From the NCBI GenBank assembly GCA_045534165.1, contig JAZSJD010000026.1, positions 1 through 35,054 of the forward strand: a stretch of 35,054 bases of DNA, in the 5' to 3' direction. Made by a program: the position numbers and the translations under genes. The notes under the pieces are model-generated. The model was not told the origin of the DNA, searched no databases, and saw only the letters and a list, made by a program, of their open reading frames with translations. Positions 16,918 to 23,235 of this stretch are shown here, one piece after another. Source of the stretch: SIG575 sp045534165 (lineage in GTDB: Bacteria; Bacillota; Clostridia; Oscillospirales; Acutalibacteraceae). Numbering within the stretch: the first letter of the stretch is position 1; each line of letters starts with the position of its first letter.

Positions 16918-18165
16918 ATGGCATTTGAAATGGATAACGAATTTGAAAGTGCTGTTCAGATTAAGGTTATTGGTGTCGGCGGTGGCGGCGGAAACGCAGT
17001 TAACCGTATGATCGATGCCGGAATCAGAGGAGCAGAGTTCATTTCAGTTAATACAGATAAGCAGATTCTTAACTTCTCTAAGGCAACACATAAAATTCAG
17101 ATCGGCGAAAAATCAACAAGAGGTCAGGGCGCAGGTGGCCTTCCTGAAGTTGGCGAAAAAGCAGCAGAAGAAAGCCGTGATATTATCACAGACCTTCTCC
17201 AGGGTACTGATATGGTATTCATCACAGGCGGTATGGGTGGCGGAACCGGTACAGGTGCAGCTCCCGTAATTGCTTCAATCGCAAAAGAAATGGGTTGTCT
17301 TACAATCGGTGTTGTTACAAAACCCTTTAAATTTGAAGGCAGAAACCGTATGACACTTGCACAGAAGGGTATCGCAAAACTTGCTCAGCAGGTAGATAGC
17401 CTTATTGTTATTCCTAACGACAGACTTAAATATGTAAGCGAACAGAGAATCACTCTTAAAAACGCTTTTGAAAAAGCTGACGAAGTTCTTCTTCAGGGTG
17501 TTCGCAGTATTTCTGAGCTTATCAAAATCCCCGGATTTATCAACCTTGACTTTGCAGACGTTACAAGCGTTATGCAGAATGCAGGTTATGCACATATGGG
17601 TGTTGGTAGAGCAAGCGGTAAAGATAAAGCTGAAGTTGCAGCAAATGCAGCTGTTACAAGCCCGCTTCTTGAAACAGAAATCAAAGGTGCAAAAGGTGTT
17701 ATCATGAGCATCAAATCTTCTGAGGACATTGACCTTGAAGATGTTGAAGTAGCAGCTGATATCATCACACAGGCAGCAGACCCGGATGCAGTTATCACAT
17801 GGGGTGTTGCTTATGATGAAAATCTTGAAGATGAAATGGTTATCACTGTTATCGCAACAGGCTTCGGCAATGATGCAAACAGTTCTGATGCACTTCTCAA
17901 TGATATCAAAAGCAGTGCAGCAAATATGCCCAAGATGCCTGAAATGCCTGTTTTCAATGCAGCTCCCGCTGTTGAAGAAACAGCAAAACAGGAACCTGTT
18001 GTTAATGCAGTAAAATCAGAACCTGTTATGCCTAATTTCGATCCCGCACCTAAAGCGGTTGTTGAAGAACCCAAGAGAGAAGTTCGTTCATCAGGCTCAA
18101 AAGACAAACTTGAAGAAGATGAATTCTATGTAATTCTCGACGACCTTATGAAAGGCAACAGATAA
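16918..18165 (+). CDS. ftsZ: Cell division GTPase FtsZ
   Basis: The 415-residue tubulin homologue forms the Z ring. GTP-binding GVGGGGGNAVNRM is near residue 20, the tubulin signature GGGTGTGAAP starts at 107, and the catalytic T7 loop NLDFADV is at about 209. The globular core ends near 318, followed by an Ala/Pro/Val/Glu-rich linker. The last residues (DEFYVILDDLMKGNR) do not match the usual C-terminal peptide (consensus like D-I-P-x-F-L-R). GGAGGATG lies before the ATG. No ftsA is adjacent. The gene is followed after 15 nt by a palindromic repeat that probably ends the transcript. Confidence 0.97.
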   Translation: MAFEMDNEFESAVQIKVIGVGGGGGNAVNRMIDAGIRGAEFISVNTDKQILNFSKATHKIQIGEKSTRGQGAGGLPEVGEKAAEESRDIITDLLQGTDMVFITGGMGGGTGTGAAPVIASIAKEMGCLTIGVVTKPFKFEGRNRMTLAQKGIAKLAQQVDSLIVIPNDRLKYVSEQRITLKNAFEKADEVLLQGVRSISELIKIPGFINLDFADVTSVMQNAGYAHMGVGRASGKDKAEVAANAAVTSPLLETEIKGAKGVIMSIKSSEDIDLEDVEVAADIITQAADPDAVITWGVAYDENLEDEMVITVIATGFGNDANSSDALLNDIKSSAANMPKMPEMPVFNAAPAVEETAKQEPVVNAVKSEPVMPNFDPAPKAVVEEPKREVRSSGSKDKLEEDEFYVILDDLMKGNR

Positions 18166-18180
18166 ATTACAAAACAATAT

Positions 18181-18488
18181 AACCCTCATAAGATAAACGC
18201 CGAGGGTTGATAAGGAAGTATTTCTTTAAAATGTGAACTTACGGCACAATAATGCGTTAAAAAACACCGATACGCGACAGCGTTATCGGTGTTTTTTGCC
18301 TTTTCTTGCACACGCAATTTCGCATTTTAAAGTGCTTCGCAGTTTCGTAGAAAATCAAAATTGCTTGAATTGAAGCCAAAAATGCAGCAAGGCTACCGCC
18401 CTTGCGAGGCTTTTGGTGATAATACAAGGAATTTTGTTCGAGAAACAAAAACTTCCTTACCAACACTCGGCGAATTCTTATGAGGGTT
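18181..18488. repeat. 308-bp palindromic structured intergenic repeat, copy 1 (complete)
   Basis: The gap of about 330 nt between ftsZ and the convergent methyltransferase gene is filled by one element. Its ends are inverted repeats: AACCCTCATAAGA (18181-18193) with 18476-18488, CGCCGAG (18198-18204) with CTCGGCG (18466-18472), GTTG with CAAC, and TAAGGAAG (18211-18218) with CTTCCTTA (18452-18459). Inside, CTTTAAAATG (18224-18233) pairs with CATTTTAAAG (18323-18332), enclosing a strong hairpin at 18259-18297. A further hairpin GCAAGG/CCTTGC lies near 18390-18410. No credible coding frame or transposase is present. A second copy starts at 34914. It could be a MITE-like mobile palindrome, a structured RNA or a terminator-type repeat. 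Confidence 0.85.
18259..18297. terminator. Terminator-like hairpin inside repeat copy 1
   Basis: AAAAAACACCGATA (18259-18272) pairs perfectly with 18284-18297. An inner CGC/GCG helix is capped by a GACA loop, with one bulged T. Six T close the 3' arm and six A the 5' arm, so it could stop transcription from both directions, serving ftsZ and the convergent operon. Confidence 0.7.
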
Positions 18489-18494
18489 AATTTT

Positions 18495-19547
18495 TTATAT
18501 AGCGTAAAAATTACTTTCCCATGCAGGGATATATTTGTGTTGCCTGAAATAGAATTTATAATCGTTTCTTATTTCAGCAATCGCAAGGGGGATTGAAAAC
18601 ATATCTTCATTCCGGTGGTAAGCACATATATATAACTTAGGTTTGTTATTCAATATGGTGTTTTCTGCACCTTTTATGGCATCAAGTTCGCTTCCTTCAA
18701 TGTCCATTTTCAGAAGTGATATTTTTTCATCAGTCAGGCTGTCAATTCTGATAGCCTGTATTTTTTCACCGTTTTCATCAATCTTTGATTGCCTGCCTGC
18801 AGACTTTTTGAAATTAAGGAAAGTATCTTCTTTATATGCTGCAACATTCAATGCTTCAACAAAATCTAAATCAGATGTGTTTTTCATCAGTTTTGCGAAG
18901 TTTTTCTTATCAGGTTCAAGTGCAAAAATCTTTTTTACTTGTCCTCTTGCAGCTTTCAGAAATTCTTCCACAGTGTCACCGTTATAAGCGCCTAAATCAG
19001 CAATAACCTCATCTTTTTCAGGTCGCAGTATGTTTTCATAGACTTCGTGTTTTTCACTGAAACAGGGGATGAGATAATCTAATTTACCGCTTATCTTGAA
19101 ATTAATCAGATTGACATATGTTTCTCTTGATTTTTCATCAGCAAGCATAGAAAAAGCTTTTTCAAATTTACTGTCATTTTCTTCAACAAATTCTCTTGTA
19201 AAAAGTCCGTTACCTGCAACAGGCACAGTAAGTGAGTAGAGGGTATGTTTTTTTGACATATCCCATACTCTGTTTATTGTTGCATCATCTTTAACAGCAA
19301 AAGTCATAAGAGAAACAAAATCTCCGTATTTTTCTTCAGCCTCAGAATATTTTAGAACTTTTTTACCGTGGAAATAATGACCTCTTACAAATTCGTCACT
19401 TGCAAAAACATCTTTATATTCAATGCCGAATTGATTCAATCTTTCGATTATCATATCAGCACCGTTTCCCATTCCATAAAGCAGAATCGGTCTTGACTCT
19501 GCTTTAAGACTGAGCCAGACCGTTTCTTCGTGAATTCGTTCAATCAT
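18495..19547 (-). CDS. FkbM family SAM-dependent methyltransferase
   Basis: The 350-residue protein has a SAM-binding IADLGAYNGDTVEEFL motif near the middle, IFALEPDKKNFAKL as the second strand, and LLKMDIEGSELDAIKGA, the signature of the FkbM methyltransferase fold. The first 100 residues form a separate Rossmann-like segment (PILLYGMGNGADMIIERLNQFGIEYKDVFASDE) seen in some glycan-related proteins. O-methylation of a sugar or metabolite is likely; the substrate is unknown. A TTG at 19571 would overlap the darA gene. The ATG at 19547, right after the darA stop, was chosen. It is the last gene of a four-gene minus-strand operon. Confidence 0.82.
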   Translation of the reverse strand: MIERIHEETVWLSLKAESRPILLYGMGNGADMIIERLNQFGIEYKDVFASDEFVRGHYFHGKKVLKYSEAEEKYGDFVSLMTFAVKDDATINRVWDMSKKHTLYSLTVPVAGNGLFTREFVEENDSKFEKAFSMLADEKSRETYVNLINFKISGKLDYLIPCFSEKHEVYENILRPEKDEVIADLGAYNGDTVEEFLKAARGQVKKIFALEPDKKNFAKLMKNTSDLDFVEALNVAAYKEDTFLNFKKSAGRQSKIDENGEKIQAIRIDSLTDEKISLLKMDIEGSELDAIKGAENTILNNKPKLYICAYHRNEDMFSIPLAIAEIRNDYKFYFRQHKYIPAWESNFYAI

Positions 19548-19548
19548 A

Positions 19549-19875
19549 TTAATATTTATCCATACTGTCAACGCTTAACACGAAAACAGTTGCACCGCCA
19601 ACACTTACTTCTTTAGCCGTGTCAAGTTCACTCATATGTGTGCCGAAAGTTGCTGTTGAATTTGCTGTGTGTGTACGTGTCTGAGAATATTTTGCAATTA
19701 TGATTTTTGCTCTTTCAACATCTTTGTCTTCAGAACCGATAAGCAAAGTTGTGTTACCAACCATAAGGAAACCGCCGGTTGTAGAAAGTTTTGTAACTGT
19801 GAATTTTTCCTTTGTAAGTGCTGAAGAAACAACAGCACTGTCATCATTGTTTACAATAGCAAGAATAAGTTTCAT
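19549..19875 (-). CDS. darA: Cyclic-di-AMP receptor DarA/PstA (PII-like)
   Basis: The 108-residue protein matches the PII-like cyclic-di-AMP receptor family (DUF970): it begins MKLILAIV, has KLSTTGGFL(M/R)xGNTTLLIG at residues about 29-48, and GGATVFVLSVD near the C-terminus. The trimer binds c-di-AMP; its downstream partner is not established in most species. A clear AAAGGAG precedes the ATG. It lies between the DUF1854 gene and the FkbM gene, spaced 18 nt and 1 nt, an unusual setting because darA is often near tmk/holB. Its presence implies that the organism uses c-di-AMP signalling. Confidence 0.92.
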   Translation of the reverse strand: MKLILAIVNNDDSAVVSSALTKEKFTVTKLSTTGGFLMVGNTTLLIGSEDKDVERAKIIIAKYSQTRTHTANSTATFGTHMSELDTAKEVSVGGATVFVLSVDSMDKY

Positions 19876-19893
19876 ATTATTATCTCCTTTAAA

Positions 19894-20382
19894 TTAAATA
19901 TCTGGAAGTATCATTTTTATACTGCGCTTATCAAGTTTATGCAGGTCTGTGATTTCATATCTGTTGTCACTGCCATCTTTAATAAGAATTCGGCCGTCAT
20001 AAAGTGTTTTAATAGCTGTAAGGCTGTTACGTATTTCAAAAGTATAGATGCCTTTGTCTGTTTCAACAGTCCACATCCATATGCTGAATTTTTCGTAACG
20101 CTTAATAAAACGGGTGATTTTTGGAATCATATAATATTCATCAAGGGCACTTTGCAATGCAGCCTTGCTTTCAGGAAGGAGGTCATCAATGTTTCTGATA
20201 ATCGCACGTTCATTACCTTCGCTGTCTAAAAGAGAAATATACTTGTTCAAACCACTTATGGGGAAAAGTCTGTGTGGTTCGAGTTCATAAAGTTTTTCAT
20301 CAGAACCGTAAAATTCTGCATCAATAAATATTTTATCATTTACTGTCAGTTTAACTTCAGGTCCTTCAATATATTTTAACAT
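19894..20382 (-). CDS. DUF1854 domain-containing protein
   Basis: The 162-residue soluble protein has no signal peptide or membrane helix. The segment EPHRLFPISGLNKYISLLDSEG, the central PKITRFIKRYEKFSIWMWTVETDKG and the DGRILIKDGSDNRYEITDL tail match the DUF1854 family. In other bacteria this family is encoded next to ABC transporters, including loci described as cyanophycin-metabolism-associated; the same pairing is seen here 21 nt downstream of the ABC gene. The function is unknown; a regulatory or accessory role for the transporter is inferred from the pairing. A GTG at 20391 is an alternative start with a closer AAAGGA; the ATG at 20382 gives the more usual N-terminus. Confidence 0.78.
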   Translation of the reverse strand: MLKYIEGPEVKLTVNDKIFIDAEFYGSDEKLYELEPHRLFPISGLNKYISLLDSEGNERAIIRNIDDLLPESKAALQSALDEYYMIPKITRFIKRYEKFSIWMWTVETDKGIYTFEIRNSLTAIKTLYDGRILIKDGSDNRYEITDLHKLDKRSIKMILPDI

Positions 20383-20403
20383 TCTGCACACATCCTTTCT
20401 GCC

Positions 20404-22662
20404 TTATTCGAAGTTTTCGCTTTCTTTCTGCTCTCTGACCTTCTGTGACATTGACTGAATCTGAATAAGTTTATAATATTTGCCTTTAAGTGCCATAAGT
20501 TCTTCGTGAGAACCGTTTTCAATGATCCGGCCTTTGTCAACAACGAGAATCCTGTTGGCTTTTCTCAAAGTTGAAAGTCTGTGAGCAATCATAAGCGTTG
20601 TTCTGCCTCTGATAAGTCTTTCGATAGCCTGCTGAATAAGTTCTTCTGTTTCAGAGTCAACAGCAGCGGTAGCTTCGTCGAAAATAAGAATACTCGGGTT
20701 TTTCATAACAGCTCTTGCAATTGAAAGACGCTGTTTTTCACCACCTGAAAGACCAATGCCTCTTTCACCGAGGAATGTATCATATGAGTCAGGCAAACGG
20801 GAGATAAATCCGTGTGCGTTTGCAACGTCAGCAGCATAAATAACCTGTTCAACGTGTGCGTTGGGAGTACCGTAAGCTATGTTGTTAAAGACAGTATCTT
20901 TAAACATTAAGGGTTCCTGCTGAACGTAACCAATCTGGTCACGGTAATATTTCATATCAATATCCTTGATGTTTACATCGTCAATAAGGATTTCGCCTTC
21001 GTAATCATCATAGAAACGCATAAGCAGGTTGATAAGTGTTGATTTACCTGAACCTGTTGTACCAACAATACCGACGATATCACCGGGATTAAGTGTAAAA
21101 CTTACGTTGTCAACAACTTTTTTGGAACGGTCAAAAGCAAAGTTAACATTTCTGAACTCGATTTTACCATCCATTCTTTCAAGCTCTTTACCTTTTGCAA
21201 AATCGTGTTCAGGTTCTGCATCAATAATATCAAAAATCTTTTCAGCAGAAGCAAGAGCACTCTGGTAAGAGTCGCTGATATTTGCAAAGAATCCTACAGG
21301 TCCATAGAACATACTTGTGTAAGAAATGAACGAAACCAGCATACCGATGGAAATTTCATTATTGTTCGGGTCAATAATCCATCTGCCGCCGATGTACCAG
21401 ATTATAATAGAACCGCAGGTGATAAGGAATGTCATTGCATTTGGGAAAACAGAAGAAATAACACTCGCACGTTTATCTTCTTTGAGCCAGTCATCGCAAT
21501 ATGCTTTGAATTTGCCGATGATTGTATCTTCATTTGTGAAAGATTTAATAACTCTTACTCCGGGGATTGTATCTGCAAGTAAAGTTGAAATATGTGAACT
21601 TCTGATCCACAGACGACGGTACATAGGACCGATTTTTTTACCGAAAATTCTGCCACCTATAACCACAAGGGGAACGGGGAGAAGAGAAAGGAGAGTCAGT
21701 TTCCAGTTCATTATAAGCATTATCACTGCAATACCAACAAGTAAGAATGCCTGGGTAATACCTTCCTGAGATATACGCATAATAAAGTTCTGCAAAACAA
21801 CCGAGTCAGAGTTAACTCTGTTGATAACTGAACCTGTGGAAGTTTTGTCATAATAGCTCAACGGAAGATACTGAGCTTTAGCGTAAATATCCTTTTTCAG
21901 GTCAATAATAATTTTATCACCTGAAATTCTTAAATAGTAAGAACGTATAAATGAAAGGAAATACTGAACTACATAAACACCAAGCAAAGCAAGGATAATT
22001 TTTATAAGTTCGGAAGCCTGTCCGCTGGGAAGGATGTCGTCAACCATCATCTGTGTAACTTTTGGCGGAACAAGTGAAAGCATTGTAATAATAACTGACA
22101 AAATAACACAGAAAATCAGTTTGCCTTTTTCCGGTAAGAGATATCTCATAAGTTTGGATATGATTTTACCTTTGCCCTTGCAGTTGTAACAATCAGCATC
22201 AGGTGAGGCCAGCTTTCTTCCGCATTTAGGGCAGAAAGAACGTTGCTTATCGTATGTTGATTTAACAATAAGGAGCTGCTCATCAAAATCAAGTCCGTCA
22301 TTTATGTTGTTGATAAATATGGCAGCGGCATCAGCTATGTCTGCATTTGCATAAGTGAAACGCAGAACTGTCAGGTTCTCGCCATTGATTTTGATTCGTA
22401 TAATAGCATTACCATACATTCGTTTTACAGCAACTTTTTCGATTTCGTCAAAGCTGAAAAGTTTGCATCCGTTTTCATGCTTTGAGTCAATTGCAAGAGC
22501 GTGATTTTTAGTTACGATAAAGGCTGAAGTATCATATTTTCCGTCCAGATTCAGGTCGCCGATGACAGCAAAAAAAATCTGCTCAGAGCCGGTCATTTTT
22601 TTCGTTAGTTTTATAAATTCTTCAGGTATGGGTTTGTTTGAAAAGGTTTTATATTCTGCCAT
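20404..22662 (-). CDS. ABC exporter (fused TMD-NBD) with N-terminal zinc ribbon
   Basis: The 752-residue protein starts with a PH/GRAM-like globular region (about 1-135). A four-cysteine ribbon C144-x2-C147...C158-x2-C161 follows, then a type IV (exporter) membrane domain of six helices (about 180-470) and a nucleotide-binding domain. The latter has Walker A GTTGSGKST, signature LSGGEKQRL, Walker B ILIFDEATAAVDSETE and the switch IAHRLST. Half-transporters of this kind act as dimers. The N-terminal additions are not found in ordinary MsbA-type exporters and match the DUF1854-associated group. The substrate is unknown. First gene of the minus-strand operon; promoter at 22710-22739. Confidence 0.92.
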   Translation of the reverse strand: MAEYKTFSNKPIPEEFIKLTKKMTGSEQIFFAVIGDLNLDGKYDTSAFIVTKNHALAIDSKHENGCKLFSFDEIEKVAVKRMYGNAIIRIKINGENLTVLRFTYANADIADAAAIFINNINDGLDFDEQLLIVKSTYDKQRSFCPKCGRKLASPDADCYNCKGKGKIISKLMRYLLPEKGKLIFCVILSVIITMLSLVPPKVTQMMVDDILPSGQASELIKIILALLGVYVVQYFLSFIRSYYLRISGDKIIIDLKKDIYAKAQYLPLSYYDKTSTGSVINRVNSDSVVLQNFIMRISQEGITQAFLLVGIAVIMLIMNWKLTLLSLLPVPLVVIGGRIFGKKIGPMYRRLWIRSSHISTLLADTIPGVRVIKSFTNEDTIIGKFKAYCDDWLKEDKRASVISSVFPNAMTFLITCGSIIIWYIGGRWIIDPNNNEISIGMLVSFISYTSMFYGPVGFFANISDSYQSALASAEKIFDIIDAEPEHDFAKGKELERMDGKIEFRNVNFAFDRSKKVVDNVSFTLNPGDIVGIVGTTGSGKSTLINLLMRFYDDYEGEILIDDVNIKDIDMKYYRDQIGYVQQEPLMFKDTVFNNIAYGTPNAHVEQVIYAADVANAHGFISRLPDSYDTFLGERGIGLSGGEKQRLSIARAVMKNPSILIFDEATAAVDSETEELIQQAIERLIRGRTTLMIAHRLSTLRKANRILVVDKGRIIENGSHEELMALKGKYYKLIQIQSMSQKVREQKESENFE

Positions 22663-22709
22663 ATAAAAATCACTCTTTTCCTTGGTAAAATACTGTTGTT
22701 TTCGTGGTC

Positions 22710-22739
22710 ATTATAGTTCAAAAAATACATAAATGTCAA
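22710..22739 (-). promoter_or_regulatory. Sigma-A promoter of the ABC/DUF1854/darA operon
   Basis: On the minus strand TTGACA (22739-22734) and TATAAT (22715-22710) are both consensus, with an 18-bp spacer. The leader would be about 40 nt. The remainder of the gap (22740-22887) is very A/T-rich with no further gene or clear structure. Confidence 0.75.
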
Positions 22740-22887
22740 CACTTTTTTCCATTTTTTTCAAATTTATTTACCAACATATTTACATATCATCTGCAAGGGT
22801 GAAAAATTAACAAAATTCAAGGAAAAATAGGAAAAATATAATAATTATAAAAAATAATTAAACTGTTAAAATATCAAGGGTTTTCTA

Positions 22888-22916
22888 TTGACATCAAGCC
22901 TGAAATTTCATATAAT
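22888..22916 (+). promoter_or_regulatory. Perfect-consensus sigma-A promoter of the 41-residue peptide gene
   Basis: TTGACA (22888-22893), 17 bp, TATAAT (22911-22916). Transcription would start near 22923, giving a leader of about 50 nt. A promoter this close to consensus predicts high expression. Confidence 0.85.
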
Positions 22917-22973
22917 TAAAGAGAGCTAAAGGGTATTTGGCTGAATTTTAAAGTTTCGGAGGGAGTGAATGTA

Positions 22974-23099
22974 ATGAATTTCACAGATATCATCGAAGGT
23001 ATCAAAACTGGTGTTGCAATTCTTCAGGAAATCATCAATTTTGACATTCTTTTTGATTACATTAAGAAAGGCTTCGACGCACTTGTAGCATTGTTTTAA
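22974..23099 (+). CDS. 41-residue amphipathic peptide, unknown function
   Basis: This short gene starts at ATG 22974, after TCGGAGGGAGTG (a strong ribosome binding site), and stops at TAA 23097-23099. The peptide begins MNFTDIIEGIKTGV and ends KKGFDALVALF. Branched or aromatic residues recur every three to four positions along its whole length, so it should form one long amphipathic helix. It has six acidic and three basic residues (net about -3), no cysteine and no signal peptide. It has its own consensus promoter and a terminator 20 nt after the stop, so it is a complete transcription unit. Size and composition recall PSM-beta-like peptides or small membrane-associated regulators, but no family was recognised. 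Confidence 0.75.
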   Translation: MNFTDIIEGIKTGVAILQEIINFDILFDYIKKGFDALVALF

Positions 23100-23119
23100 T
23101 TACTAAAACAAGTCATAAC

Positions 23120-23152
23120 AACCCTGTCCGTTTTCAGGGCAGGGTTTTGTTG
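23120..23152 (+). terminator. Terminator after the 41-residue peptide gene
   Basis: AACCCTGTCC (23120-23129) pairs with GGGCAGGGTT (23137-23146), including one G-U pair, with a 7-nt loop. It is followed by TTGTTGT. The T-tract is interrupted, so some read-through into the dockerin gene is possible. Confidence 0.7.
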
Positions 23153-23235
23153 TGAAAAATAAAATTTTTAAAATCGGTATTCTTACCGTAAATATAACTA
23201 TTTTCCAAAGTATATTGAAGAGGTGATTTGAAACT

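Noticed and set aside
18257..18466. 69-codon minus-strand frame inside the structured repeat
   Set aside because: It runs through the hairpins of the element, has no plausible ribosome binding site, and the partial second copy lies in a gap after a gene; explained by palindromic sequence.
18166..18494. Possible IS element or group II intron remnant after ftsZ
   Set aside because: Ends are inverted repeats, but no transposase, reverse transcriptase or intron boundary motif was found, and no clear target duplication flanks it; kept as a structured repeat only.
23175..23188. Small inverted repeat CGGTA-N4-TACCG before the dockerin gene
   Set aside because: Could be an operator, but five bp arms occur often by chance and no matching site was seen elsewhere in the window.
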